NCBI RefSeq assembly: GCF_014235785.1
Contig: NZ_CP060137.1
Coordinates: forward strand, 3,658,001-3,722,000
Length of the DNA: 64,000 nucleotides
Direction of reading: 5' to 3'
Source of the DNA: Bacillus sp. PAMC26568
GTDB taxonomy: Bacteria; Bacillota; Bacilli; Bacillales; Bacillaceae
Positions 41,568 through 50,081 of this stretch are shown here, one piece after another. Each line of letters opens with the position of its first letter. The first letter of the stretch is position 1. Both the position numbers and the translations under genes were made by a program. The notes below the pieces were generated by a model. It was not told the DNA's origin, made no database searches, and worked only from the letters and a program-made list of their open reading frames with translations.

Positions 41568-42611
41568 ATGACACACTCATTAAAAGTACGCGCAATCATG
41601 GATGCAGAGGCGCCAAATCGTTCCACTGCCATCATTAACGGCAGCAGCTCAAATGTGTTAAATTGGGACGATGTGTCTTATCCTTGGGCTTACGCAAAAT
41701 ATAAAAAAATGCTGGCAAACTTCTGGACGCCGTTTGAAATTAATATGTCCGGTGACATTAAACAATTCCCTCAATTATCAGAGGATGAAAAAGATGCATT
41801 CCTGAAGATTATCGGATTGCTTGCCCTGCTTGACAGCATACAGACAGACTATGCGGGTAAAGTAGCTGATTATATTACGGATTCAAGCGTTAACGCATTA
41901 ATGATCATGCTAGCACAGCAAGAAGTCATCCATAACCACTCTTATTCCTATGTTTTATCAAGTATCGTTCCTAAGCACGTACAGGATGAAGTGTTTGAAT
42001 ATTGGAGAAGTGAGCCTACTTTAAGAAAACGGAATGAATTTGTAACAAACGGCTATCAGACTTTTGCTGAAAATCCGAATGTCGAAAGCCTGCTGAAATC
42101 CATCGTATACGATGTCATTCTTGAAGGGTTATTCTTCTACTCAGGATTTGCATACTTTTATAACCTTGCCCGCAATCAAAAAATGGTCGCAACGAGTACA
42201 ATGATCAATTACATTAATCGAGATGAGCAAATTCATGTTGATTTGTTTGTGAAAATTTTTAAAGAGATTCTCCGTGAGTATCCTGAGTACCATACTGAGG
42301 AACTCGCAGCATTTGTTAGAGATACCTTCATAGAAGCTGCCCATCTTGAAATTGAATGGGGCCGATTTATTATCGGCAGCAAAATTGACGGCATTCATAT
42401 GAAAGATGTTGAAGATTATATTAAATTTTATGCAAACGTCAGATGCAACCAGCTTGGGTTCGATCGCCCTTTCGAAGAAAACCGCACAAACCCGTTGAAA
42501 TGGATTAAAGCATATGAGGAAGTGGATCTCGGAAAATCCGATTTCTTTGAACAAAAATCAAGACAGTATACAAAAGTAAATTCTATCGATAACGGCTTTG
42601 ATGACCTATAA
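41568..42611 (+). CDS. nrdF: Class I ribonucleoside-diphosphate reductase, beta subunit
   Basis: 347 aa ferritin-like protein. The predicted metal ligands are all present: Asp89, Glu119 and His122 (EVIHNHSY), Glu186, Glu220 and His223 (RDEQIH); the radical Tyr126 follows His122 by four residues. It is thus an ordinary tyrosyl-radical subunit, not a metal-free or Tyr-less variant. 16 bases after the alpha gene with AAAGGAGAG; both under the cobalamin riboswitch. A C-terminal terminator follows. Confidence 0.9.
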   Translation: MTHSLKVRAIMDAEAPNRSTAIINGSSSNVLNWDDVSYPWAYAKYKKMLANFWTPFEINMSGDIKQFPQLSEDEKDAFLKIIGLLALLDSIQTDYAGKVADYITDSSVNALMIMLAQQEVIHNHSYSYVLSSIVPKHVQDEVFEYWRSEPTLRKRNEFVTNGYQTFAENPNVESLLKSIVYDVILEGLFFYSGFAYFYNLARNQKMVATSTMINYINRDEQIHVDLFVKIFKEILREYPEYHTEELAAFVRDTFIEAAHLEIEWGRFIIGSKIDGIHMKDVEDYIKFYANVRCNQLGFDRPFEENRTNPLKWIKAYEEVDLGKSDFFEQKSRQYTKVNSIDNGFDDL

Positions 42612-42621
42612 GCAAAGAATG

Positions 42622-42651
42622 AACCGTCTATTTCAGGCGGTTTTTTTTTGC
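42622..42651 (+). terminator. nrd operon terminator
   Basis: ACCGTCT and AGGCGGT stem (one wobble) with a short loop, followed by TTTTTTTT. Confidence 0.75.
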
Positions 42652-42711
42652 ACTTTTTTCAGTGAAAAGTGATACAAAATCGACTTTGTTTCGTTATTCT
42701 ATATAGGATGA

Positions 42712-42825
42712 AAAGCGCAAGCGGCTTGATCAGTTCTGACAGGCAGATAAGGCCTTGCAAAAAAGTCCGGTTTTGACTTTTATGTCAGATCCGTTCTGAC
42801 CGCGGAGCGCTTTTTCACTTTCAGA
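42712..42825. repeat. Intergenic repeat-like element with inverted ends
   Basis: Starts AAAAGCGCAAGCGGCTTGAT and ends GCGGAGCGCTTTTTC, with TTCTGACAGGCAGATAAGG and CAGATCCGTTCTGACC between; arms CAGTTCTGAC and GTTCTGAC repeat. It resembles the AAAAGCGCAAGCGC-type repeat I recall in Bacillaceae. Possible long hairpin. Confidence 0.5.
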
Positions 42826-43121
42826 GGTAAAAGCGTATGTTTGATACATACGCTTTTATCTATTTTGTTCGCTTTGTTGAAAAGAAAAATCATGTACAAT
42901 TTGTTGAATGCTGATTTTTGCCCGTATTTTTATAGATGAATGCTGTCGTTTGTTGCAACAATATCTCTAAATATAGGCATTTATATTATAGTGATCAATA
43001 ACTCTCATAGACATACATCCAATTTCTATTAAATTGAACGTTTGTCTAAGCCAACTTCTTCTTAATACATACATTATTAGAGAGAGCGAATAAGCTCTAA
43101 ACAAAAAAGAGAGGTGAGAAC
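42826..43121. other. Upstream region of the YjcZ-type genes
   Basis: AT-rich, no gene. AATACATACATTATTAG (about 43064-43080) contains CATACATTA, a match to the mother-cell sigma-K -10 element CATANNNTA, about 40-50 bases before the YjcZ start; the -35 element is not convincing. Spore expression of the following genes is plausible. Confidence 0.35.
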
Positions 43122-43241
43122 ATGTACGGATACGGCGGAGGTTGTGGCGGAGGCTACGGCGGCGGTTACGGCGGCGGTTTTGCGTTGATCATTGTGTTGT
43201 TCATTCTTTTAATTATCGTAGGTGCAGCATTCTGTTTTTAA
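43122..43241 (+). CDS. YjcZ-type sporulation mini-protein
   Basis: 39 aa: glycine/tyrosine repeats ([20 protein letters not shown]) followed by one membrane helix [17 protein letters not shown]. This is the signature of the YjcZ/SscA family of tiny spore proteins. ATG 43122 after GAGAGGTGAG. Confidence 0.85.
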   Translation: MYGYGGGCGGGYGGGYGGGFALIIVLFILLIIVGAAFCF

Positions 43242-43304
43242 ATAATAAAGCCAAATATATATTTAAAACAGGTATTTTAAACAAGTACAAAGGAGGTGCA
43301 GAAC

Positions 43305-43400
43305 ATGTCTGAAGGTTATGGCTCTGGAAGAGTGTTTGCGTTTGTAGTGGTTATTTTCGTTCTACTTGTTATTGTAGGATGTTCATGCGGAGGGTACTAA
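43305..43400 (+). CDS. YjcZ-like mini-protein
   Basis: 31 aa: MSEGYGSGRVFAFVVVIFVL then LVIVGCSCGGY. A short Gly/Ser start, one membrane helix and a CSCGGY tail as in YjcZ-type proteins. Strong AAAGGAGGTG nine bases before ATG 43305. Follows the previous mini-protein by 63 bases. Confidence 0.75.
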   Translation: MSEGYGSGRVFAFVVVIFVLLVIVGCSCGGY

Positions 43401-43425
43401 TTCCACCGACAAAAATCCTGAATGT

Positions 43426-43456
43426 AAAGGACAGATTCCAGTGATCTGTCCTTTAT
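43426..43456 (+). terminator. Terminator of the mini-protein pair
   Basis: AAAGGACAGAT and ATCTGTCCTTT form a perfect 11-pair stem with loop TCCAGTG, followed by ATTTAAA. Poor U tail but a strong stem. The gap to 43725 shows nothing else. Confidence 0.7.
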
Positions 43457-43725
43457 TTAAAACTTCGTACTATTAGGGGTACAGTGAAAATTTTGTATTT
43501 ATTCTACGAAAACTACATCAATAGGCAAATATATCTTGATATAAAACTCTCACGACATCTACGCCTCGGGTTAGAAAATAAGGTGTTTAGATTATGATGT
43601 GTCCTTACAAGAGGCTACATTTAAATTAATCATCGAGTTTTTGCTGCTTTTTCGCATGCACCCTGTAGTTGGGGTAATTTGACTTTTTATCATATAGATT
43701 TCTGAAATGAAGGAGGAGGAATTTA

Positions 43726-43872
43726 ATGCCATTTTTTGGATCTGAACGAAGAGAACGATTTTTTCGTGACGACTTTAGAAGAAGAAGGTTTTTCCCTTTC
43801 TAAAGAGAATTTTTCCCTTTCGAAAGAAGAAGACGTTTTGAGTTCGAAAGAAGAAGACGCAGATTCTATTAA
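43726..43872 (+). pseudogene. Arg/Phe-rich small protein gene with an in-frame stop
   Basis: ATG 43726 follows AAGGAGGAGG and encodes MPFFGSERRERFFRDDFRRR then RFFPF and TAA at 43801. The same frame continues at once with REFFPFERRRRFEFERRRRR then FY and a second TAA at 43870. The composition and repeat (RRRRFFPF, RRRRFEF) are the same before and after the first stop, so a single nonsense change or assembly error seems to have split a protein of about 48 aa. Highly basic Arg/aromatic tracts resemble small coat proteins. If the stop is real, a 25-aa peptide is made. Confidence 0.55.
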
Positions 43873-44080
43873 GCAAATGATTTAAACAGTGTTTCCATGA
43901 GCCAGCGGGTAAGAACTTGCCATCAAAGGCAGCTGTTCCTACTAAGCTAAGAAGCTGGTTGAAGAAAGATATTGGTTGGCGAACCAAATATCATTTTAGC
44001 GCCTCGGAAGAGTTTTTTAGCCCTCACTGAAAGCTTTTTGGAACCCTATGCTTAGCCTTGGGTTTTCATTTTCACAAATA

Positions 44081-44107
44081 GAAAGAGACCATCACTAAGA
44101 TGGCCTC
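44081..44107 (-). terminator. Terminator of the 62-aa membrane protein gene
   Basis: Minus strand GAGGCCATC pairs with GATGGTCTC (one mismatch), loop TTAGT, followed by TTTCTATTT. Confidence 0.65.
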
Positions 44108-44111
44108 TCCA

Positions 44112-44300
44112 TTATTGTCCATGAAAATTGTTCATATCTCTATTGTGATTATGAATCTGCTGTTCTGCTCTCATTGCTTCAATTTTAGAATCGGAGTGAT
44201 AAACATTTAACTTTCTTCTTCGCTTTGTTCTTAAATCGCTGATCCAGCCAATCAGGACCAATACAAGGAAACCGACAAGCAGCCAAGCCCAAAGCGGCAT
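44112..44300 (-). CDS. Small membrane protein, 62 aa
   Basis: One N-terminal membrane helix (WAWLLVGFLVLVLIGWI, residues 4-20) and a cytoplasmic, basic then His/Asn-rich tail (RTKRRRKLNVYHSD; HNHNRDMNNFHGQ). Leftward, alone, with a terminator directly after. The upstream ribosome binding site is weak (GAGGTACGTGAT). Not recognised. Confidence 0.6.
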   Translation of the reverse strand: MPLWAWLLVGFLVLVLIGWISDLRTKRRRKLNVYHSDSKIEAMRAEQQIHNHNRDMNNFHGQ

Positions 44301-44415
44301 ATCACGTACCTCGATTCTTTAGTTTCGTTACGTCATATCCATATTCCGGTTGATCTGCTATCATGACTCGAGACAAAATTATTAAGGATTCACACGGTGT
44401 TTTTTAAACGGCTGA

Positions 44416-44526
44416 TTACTGCTTAACTTCTTCCTCGTCCGCTTTTTCAATTAAAGTTGCTTCGTACATTTCTTCATCCGTTTGCACTTTAATACTCTCT
44501 TCCACACGAATTCTTCCTTTACCCAT
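44416..44526 (-). CDS. 36-aa acidic mini-protein
   Basis: ATG 44526 follows AAAGGAGGAG. Sequence MGKGRIRVEESIKVQTDEEM then YEATLIEKADEEEVKQ. The MGxGRIRVEE start and size bring to mind B. subtilis YhdX, a sporulation-linked mini-protein near yhdY, but this is memory, not a comparison. Leftward. Confidence 0.6.
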   Translation of the reverse strand: MGKGRIRVEESIKVQTDEEMYEATLIEKADEEEVKQ

Positions 44527-44788
44527 TTTATCTCCTCCTTTAATGATATCATAATTAATCTGAAAATTTAGTAAATAATGATTTTGCCCTATTTATTTGA
44601 CTTTTTTTTGAATAGCGGTCTTTAAAATGAACAATTACATCCTTCTTTTCTGTTAGTTTTTGAATAGAAATATGTCCAAAATCCGGCTGCGACAGGATCT
44701 AACAATCAATTCAGAAACAGGGTCTTTTTGCTTAGCGGAGTTTGTAACTTTTTTTGTTTTTTTGAAGAATATATTAAAATGATGTCTC

Positions 44789-45676
44789 TTAATGGATACT
44801 CCGTTTTTTAAATCGCCCACCCCTTACTTCTGTAATATTTGCAACAGCTAAAAAAGCCGACGGATCCAATTCTTCAACAATTGATTTTAATTTAGCTTCT
44901 TCAAGCCGGGTGATAACACAGAAAATGACCTTTTTATCATCGCCGGTGTATGCGCCCTCCCCATTTAAGTATGTGACTCCTCGGCCTAAACGGGCTAAAA
45001 TGGCCTGACCCACTTCATCTGGATTCTCGCTTATGATCCATGCCGATTTTGATTCATCGAGCCCCTGAATAACGACATCAATCGTTTTATAGGCAATAAA
45101 ATAAGCAATGAGAGAATACATGGCACGATCCCATCCAAAAACAAATCCTGCACTTCCCAATATAAAAAGATTAAAGAACATAATGATTTCCCCAACAGAA
45201 AAGGGTGATTGCTTATAGAATAAAATGGCGAGGATTTCTGTTCCATCCAGTGATCCCCCGTACCTGATCACAATTCCAACACCAATTCCAAGAATGATCC
45301 CGCCAAAAACTGATGCGAGCAATAAATCTTCTGTCATAACAGGAACAGGGTGCAGCAGCGCAGTTGAGAATGACATGACCACTACTCCAAGCAAGGTGGA
45401 CAGAGCAAACGTCTTTCCAATCTGGTTGTAGCCAATAAAGAAAAAGGGTACATTCAGAAAGAAGAGGTAAATACCAATTTTTACATTTGTTGCATGAGAA
45501 AGAATGATGGATATTCCTACAATTCCTCCATCAATGACATGATTGGGGACGAGAAAAATTTCCAAACCAATTGCCATCAAGACTGCACCGAAACAAATCA
45601 GCACCGTTCGTTTGCCAACTTCAGCCTTTGGCAATTTTTTATGCTGTTTGACCTCAGCAGCATGATGGATCTCCAT
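44789..45676 (-). CDS. YitT-family membrane protein
   Basis: 295 aa. Five membrane helices (FGAVLMAIGLEIFLVPNHV; VDGG-like DGGIVGISIILSH near 50; RYGGSLDGTEILAI near 140) followed by a soluble DUF2179 domain (residues 210-290, SAWIISENPDEVGQAILARL and GRGVTYLNGEGAYTG). This two-part layout is the YitT/YqfU/YpjC family of Bacillus; its transport substrate is unknown. ATG 45676 after GGAGGAGG. Leftward, alone. Confidence 0.85.
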   Translation of the reverse strand: MEIHHAAEVKQHKKLPKAEVGKRTVLICFGAVLMAIGLEIFLVPNHVIDGGIVGISIILSHATNVKIGIYLFFLNVPFFFIGYNQIGKTFALSTLLGVVVMSFSTALLHPVPVMTEDLLLASVFGGIILGIGVGIVIRYGGSLDGTEILAILFYKQSPFSVGEIIMFFNLFILGSAGFVFGWDRAMYSLIAYFIAYKTIDVVIQGLDESKSAWIISENPDEVGQAILARLGRGVTYLNGEGAYTGDDKKVIFCVITRLEEAKLKSIVEELDPSAFLAVANITEVRGGRFKKRSIH

Positions 45677-45857
45677 TTATCCTCCTCCTTTTAGTCACTT
45701 TTTTGCAATTACATCTATATATTAAAATATAGGTATAGAATGAGACCGAAATGACTGATTTCAAAAAAAAACACCCTTATTCAGGGTGCTTGTGACTAAC
45801 TCTATGCTGCAGTTCTATGCTAAAATTAATAGTAAGAAAATTCAGACGGTGATGCGA

Positions 45858-45998
45858 ATGAAAATGATTAATATTTGTGTAAAATGTAATGGAAAAGGAA
45901 AAATCCGTTCAAAGCTTCCCTTTTTTAAAAAAGTCTGTCCATCCTGCAAGGGGACGGGAAAGCGTGAATCGACGATAAAAAATTCAAAGCGCGCTTAA
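45858..45998 (+). CDS. Small DnaJ-type zinc finger protein
   Basis: 46 aa from ATG 45858. Two CxxCxGxG motifs, CVKCNGKGK and CPSCKGTGK, as in one half of the DnaJ zinc centre, with a basic linker and tail. Such free-standing zinc fingers are common small proteins in Bacillus. The ribosome binding site (GGTGAT) is modest, and an in-frame ATG lies six bases upstream. Confidence 0.65.
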   Translation: MKMINICVKCNGKGKIRSKLPFFKKVCPSCKGTGKRESTIKNSKRA

Positions 45999-46046
45999 CC
46001 CTTCCCTCTTTTTATTTAGCACTTTCAAAAATTCGTTTTAATCATT

Positions 46047-46076
46047 AAGGGCGGATAGCGAAAAAGCCCTTTTATT
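46047..46076 (+). terminator. Terminator after the small zinc finger gene
   Basis: AAGGGC and GCCCTT stem, 13-base loop, followed by TTATTG. Weak; also lies just past the stop of the convergent reductase gene. Confidence 0.45.
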
Positions 46077-46082
46077 GCAGTT

Positions 46083-46886
46083 TTATTCCTGCCATTTGTT
46101 CATCGCTTTATTATTGGTTGCAATGACCGCTTTTTTAATCAAGCTGTCAAAGCCGCCTGTTTGAAGTGTTTTTATCCCTTCAGCTGTAGCGCCTCCTGGT
46201 GTTGTCACCTGCTCTCTTAATTCTTTCGGCGATTGCTTTGCTTTCAGCATTAAGGAAGAACCGGCAATCATTTGCGAGACAAGCTTTACTGCCGTATCAT
46301 CCGATACCCCATATGTCCTGGCCTGATCAATTAAACTCTCTGAAAAAGCATATAAGAATGCCGGGGCACTTCCAGTAATCGCTGTTAATTGATGAACCTG
46401 TTCTTCTGTGCATACCTCTGCCTCTCCTACAGCATCCAGCACTTGCTGAAGCATGGTTTTATGGTTTTCAGCAGCAGCTTTCCCATATGCCACAAGAGAC
46501 ATCGATTCACCTATTTCTGATGCAGTATTAGGCATCACCCATGCAACTGGAGTTTTCTCCGGCAGATGTTTTTCCAAGATTGAAGGTCCCATTCCAGCAG
46601 CGATAGTCACTATAAATTGATCTTTAACAAATGGCTTCATTTCTTCCAATAAACCGAGATGCACTTCTGGAGGCATCGCAAGGACAATCATGTCAGCCTT
46701 ATCGATATCTTCCTTCCAGTTAAAAGATGGTATGATTTGATACGTTTTTTGAAGGTAAAGAAGTTTTTCCTTATTTCTATGATTCGATACATAGATATCC
46801 TTATCATCTGGAGACTTTACTAGTCCTGATATAATCGATTCTGCCATACGGCCGGCCCCAATAAATAACATTGTACTCTTTTTCAA
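46083..46886 (-). CDS. Pyrroline-5-carboxylate reductase (ProC family)
   Basis: 267 aa from TTG 46886, seven bases after GAGAGGAAG; the ATG at 46907 has no ribosome binding site. NAD(P)-binding MLFIGAGRMAESIISGL at the N-terminus, VLAMPPEVHLGLLEEMKPF near 65, VAWVMPNTASEIGESM near 108, and the C-terminal GSAPAFLYAFSESLIDQ and VTTPGGATAEGIKTL signatures. Last step of proline synthesis. Bacillus species carry several paralogues (ProG, ProH, ProI); which one this is cannot be told by eye. Confidence 0.88.
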   Translation of the reverse strand: MKKSTMLFIGAGRMAESIISGLVKSPDDKDIYVSNHRNKEKLLYLQKTYQIIPSFNWKEDIDKADMIVLAMPPEVHLGLLEEMKPFVKDQFIVTIAAGMGPSILEKHLPEKTPVAWVMPNTASEIGESMSLVAYGKAAAENHKTMLQQVLDAVGEAEVCTEEQVHQLTAITGSAPAFLYAFSESLIDQARTYGVSDDTAVKLVSQMIAGSSLMLKAKQSPKELREQVTTPGGATAEGIKTLQTGGFDSLIKKAVIATNNKAMNKWQE

Positions 46887-46941
46887 AAAAATACTTCCTC
46901 TCTTCATTTTTCTAACGTTATCTTATCAAATTTATCCAAAC

Positions 46942-46968
46942 AAAAAAACCGGCAGCAGATCACCGGTC
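46942..46968 (-). terminator. Terminator of the MscS-type channel gene
   Basis: Minus strand ACCGG and CCGGT stem followed by TTTTTTTG, two bases after the gene's stop. Confidence 0.7.
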
Positions 46969-46969
46969 C

Positions 46970-48058
46970 TCAGCTATACTGCTTTGTTTTTTCAAACTTA
47001 TCCTGATTCGCGCCTTCTACATAAATGGTTCTGCTCGGGAACGCAAATCCAACTCCTTCTTCTTCAAGAATCGCCATGATTTTATAATTAATATCCTGCT
47101 TTACACTTAAATGATCCGCATAGGCTGTAGTTTTCGTAAAGAAGTTTAAAAAGATGTCGAGGCTGCTGTCCCCGAATGCATTAAAAATGACATTAATCGT
47201 GTCATCATGAATGCCATCGTGTTCGTACAGCATATGTTCAATTCTTTTCACGCATGTTTTCAGCTGAGCTTCTGTTGTTCCGTAAGTAACACCAATCGTG
47301 AATTGAATTTGTCTCTTCCCCATTTTCGTCCAGTTTGTAATGGGTTCATTGGCAAGAGTTGAGTTAGGTACTGTCACAAGTGCCTGAGGAAACGTACGGA
47401 TTTTCGTGCTTCGAAATGTGATATCTTCGACTACTCCTTCAACACTTGGCGTTTTCACCCAATCTCCAAGTGTAAACGGCTTTTCTGTAATAATGATGAT
47501 ACCCCCGAAAAAGTTGCTGAGCGTTTCTTTCGCAGCAAGGGCAAATGCTAGTCCTCCAAGTCCTAAACCTGCAACAAATCCATTTACATCATAATGAAAT
47601 TCCTGAGCAATAATGCTGAAGGTCAGCGCCAAAACAATGAAGCGCATTACCTTAGATAAGAAAGGGCCTAAAATATCATCCATATCAAGCTCAAAACGGC
47701 GATTCACTTTATCAAATAAAAGAGACGAAGATGCCGTTAAGTTATAAAGACCCCATGCCAATGTAAGTACAATGGAAGAGCGATAAAATTGGCTCAATAT
47801 TTCCCTATGATTATCTAAAAAAGGCGAATAAAGAATAGCCATATATAATCCTATCAGAATAAAAAACATGCGCAGCGGTTTTTCAAACGCTACAAGCACA
47901 TGAGTAAAAATATCAGTCGGCGTTTTATTGCTGATTTTTATAATCATTTTGAATACATACTTAGTAAATAGCTTGCGAAGGACCATAAACAGCAGGAAAA
48001 TACCGATGCTTACCGCTATTTCAATTAAATTATCAGTTGTCGTATATTTTTCTAACAT
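46970..48058 (-). CDS. yhdY: MscS-family mechanosensitive channel (YhdY-like)
   Basis: 362 aa. Four or five membrane helices, then the MscS pore and beta domain: GFVAGLGLGGLAFALAAKET near 170-190, FGGIIIITEKPFTLGDWV, VEGVVEDITFRSTKIRTFPQ and VTVPNSTLANEPITNWT. Length is close to B. subtilis YhdY (about 371 aa). Releases solutes on osmotic downshock. ATG 48058 after AAGGAGAG. Confidence 0.85.
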   Translation of the reverse strand: MLEKYTTTDNLIEIAVSIGIFLLFMVLRKLFTKYVFKMIIKISNKTPTDIFTHVLVAFEKPLRMFFILIGLYMAILYSPFLDNHREILSQFYRSSIVLTLAWGLYNLTASSSLLFDKVNRRFELDMDDILGPFLSKVMRFIVLALTFSIIAQEFHYDVNGFVAGLGLGGLAFALAAKETLSNFFGGIIIITEKPFTLGDWVKTPSVEGVVEDITFRSTKIRTFPQALVTVPNSTLANEPITNWTKMGKRQIQFTIGVTYGTTEAQLKTCVKRIEHMLYEHDGIHDDTINVIFNAFGDSSLDIFLNFFTKTTAYADHLSVKQDINYKIMAILEEEGVGFAFPSRTIYVEGANQDKFEKTKQYS

Positions 48059-48229
48059 TAAATTCTCTCCTTACCTCATATACCTTATGTATACACAGAA
48101 TACTATTATACTAAACTCTTCGAAAAGCTCATCGTCTTTTGGTCCCTATTTTTTATAAATGCTGGTAACTTTAGGGGCATTCCGGTCGTCAACATGGTAG
48201 GAAAAGCATACCAGATAGGTGGGGAAGCG

Positions 48230-48382
48230 ATGAATTGCATGGTTGTTTATAAGAATGAAGACTATACTCTCTTTCATAAATATGACAGCGGTTATTGTGA
48301 GATTATGAAAACGAACGGTTATTCCCGTGTGATTCTTGTACATGAATCTGAACTAAAATATAAATCGGCATCTTTAATCTAG
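48230..48382 (+). CDS. Hypothetical 50-aa protein
   Basis: ATG 48230 after GGTGGGGAAGCG. Sequence MNCMVVYKNEDYTLFHKYDS then GYCEIMKTNGYSRVILVHES: short beta-rich protein resembling an SH3-like barrel. Start preferred to the in-frame ATG at 48194 because of the ribosome binding site. Not recognised. Confidence 0.6.
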   Translation: MNCMVVYKNEDYTLFHKYDSGYCEIMKTNGYSRVILVHESELKYKSASLI

Positions 48383-48463
48383 AAAGCCAGTTCATCTTTC
48401 TGGATTTTTGCAAGAGATTCTGATAACGTTATCATAAAATCATTTCAGAGAGAGGTCTGTGTC

Positions 48464-49033
48464 ATGTCATTAAACACATGGTTTGCAAAAGGATTAACCG
48501 CACAGGAGTATATGAATGGAATGAATGTGAACAAGGATGAAATGAAGTCTATCTATGACCGATTTGCTCTGGATGAAGACGATATTTCCATTCTAGAAAG
48601 CATCCGCAATCAATCGCTTCGTGTCCTTGTTTTAACAGAAGACTGGTGTGGAGATGCCATGCTGAACATTCCTATTTTATTAAAAATTGCTGAAGAAGCA
48701 GGGATGGATATCCGCTTTTTGCTTCGCGACTCAAACTTGGAGCTTATGGATCAATATTTAACAAACGGTACATCCCGTGCCATTCCCATTTTCATATTTA
48801 TTGATAACGACGGAAATGAAAAAGCTGTTTGGGGTCCAAGGGCTCCTAAAATTCAGCAGCTTGTTGACCGTTTAAGAAAACCGCTCCCAGATAAAGAACA
48901 TCCCGATTTCAAAGAAAAGCAAAATGAAATGATTCAAAAGCTGACGAACGCTTACAAAGAAGACGAATCGTTATGGAAAGAAGTTTCCTATAGCATTATT
49001 ACAGCATTAAAGCATAAAAAATTGCATGTGTAA
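48464..49033 (+). CDS. Thioredoxin-fold protein
   Basis: 189 aa. LRVLVLTEDWCGDAMLNIPI near 52-72 replaces the thioredoxin CxxC by WCGDA, with one Cys only; SRAIPIFIFIDNDG near 108 contains the cis-Pro. A helical extension (RKPLPDKEHPDFKEKQNEM) follows. This pattern is a thioredoxin-family branch common in Bacillus and lacking a redox pair. Function unknown. ATG 48464 after AGAGAGG; strong terminator after. Confidence 0.82.
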   Translation: MSLNTWFAKGLTAQEYMNGMNVNKDEMKSIYDRFALDEDDISILESIRNQSLRVLVLTEDWCGDAMLNIPILLKIAEEAGMDIRFLLRDSNLELMDQYLTNGTSRAIPIFIFIDNDGNEKAVWGPRAPKIQQLVDRLRKPLPDKEHPDFKEKQNEMIQKLTNAYKEDESLWKEVSYSIITALKHKKLHV

Positions 49034-49044
49034 GAGAAGAAATT

Positions 49045-49082
49045 AGAGGACTAAACAGTATCTGTTTAGTCCTCTTTTTCTG
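49045..49082 (+). terminator. Terminator of the thioredoxin-fold gene
   Basis: AGAGGACTAAACAG pairs perfectly with CTGTTTAGTCCTCT, loop TAT, followed by TTTTCTG. Confidence 0.92.
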
Positions 49083-49217
49083 TAAAAAGAACGTATACAA
49101 TTCCTGCAATAACTTAAATTCCCATCCAAAACGAACTCAGCTTCGTACAGGGTCATTTACTGGCTATATAGGTCTCTATTATAAACCACCCATTATTAGC
49201 TGTACATTTCAATGTGA

Positions 49218-49445
49218 CTAGATCCTTTTTTTAATATCTTCTCTTATTGATTCAATCATATTGTCTGATAAATTTGCAGGAATAGATGTATCATCCTCAA
49301 AAACCCAGGTATTAATTATTTCAAGGTCTGATTTTTTAAAAGTAATGCTATATTCTTTATTATTGTAAGTAAAATCAGCTGTCACTGATTCTTCTCCATC
49401 AAAATCGTCATCAATAATCATGTTATTTATTTCATATGTCTTCAC
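49218..49445 (-). CDS. Hypothetical 75-aa acidic protein
   Basis: GTG start 49445 with AAAGGAG eight bases upstream. Sequence MKTYEINNMIIDDDFDGEES, then a beta-rich middle (VTADFTYNNKEYSITFKKSD) and an amphipathic C-terminal helix (DNMIESIREDIKKRI). Not recognised. Leftward, alone. Confidence 0.6.
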   Translation of the reverse strand: MKTYEINNMIIDDDFDGEESVTADFTYNNKEYSITFKKSDLEIINTWVFEDDTSIPANLSDNMIESIREDIKKRI

Positions 49446-49577
49446 TATGTAATCTCCTTTATATCATTCTTTCATTCTGTATATAGAATGAAACTTTATA
49501 TGATTGTTTATTCATTTTTTTCAGCCAGACTGCCTAGATTAAGGCGATTTCTTCTACTTCTCTGTTTTATTGTAATC

Positions 49578-50081
49578 CTATCCCTCATACGCTTGCTTTA
49601 AAGTATTAATGTCAATTTTTTTCTTCATTTGCAGCAATGCTTTCATAACTCTTTCTGATTTTTCTGGATCGGGGTCTCTTACCAGATCGGTTAGGATGTC
49701 AGGAATAATTTGCCACGACACACCGTACTTATCTTTCAGCCAACCGCACACTTGAGCTTTCTCATCTCCGCCTTCGGAGAGTTTTTCCCAATAATAGTCC
49801 AATTCTTCTTGTGACTCGCAATTGACGATAAATGATATTGCCTCTGTGAATTTGAATTGCGGACCGCCATTTAATGCTACGAAATCCTGTCCTTCAAGTT
49901 GAAATTCCACAGTCATTACTGCTCCATCTGATATCCCGTTGATTTCATGCCTTTCTTTACCATAGCGAGCAATTCTCCCGATCTTGGAATTTTTAAATAT
50001 AGAAGCGTAAAACTTCGCCGCCTCTTCGGCTTGTGTATCGAACTACAAGTTTGTTGTGATTTTTTGGATTTTGTTTTTCAT
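49578..50081 (-). pseudogene. VOC/PhnB-family protein gene with a nonsense codon
   Basis: ATG 50081 follows GGGAGGAAATC and reads MKNKIQKITTNL, then TAG at 50045-50043, then FDTQAEEAAKFYASIF and onward in frame to residue 167. The family motif here is NLWFDTQAEEAAKFY, so the TAG almost certainly replaces a TGG Trp codon (one base). The downstream part (from ATG 49916) has FVALNGGPQFKFTEAISFIV and CGWLKDKYGVSWQIIP, typical of 3-demethylubiquinone methyltransferase-like VOC proteins. A 112-aa product could still start at 49916. Confidence 0.8.

Noticed and set aside
41568..42611. Metal-free or Tyr-less (class Ie/Ic) ribonucle otide reductase beta subunit
   Set aside because: All six metal ligands and the radical tyrosine are in place.
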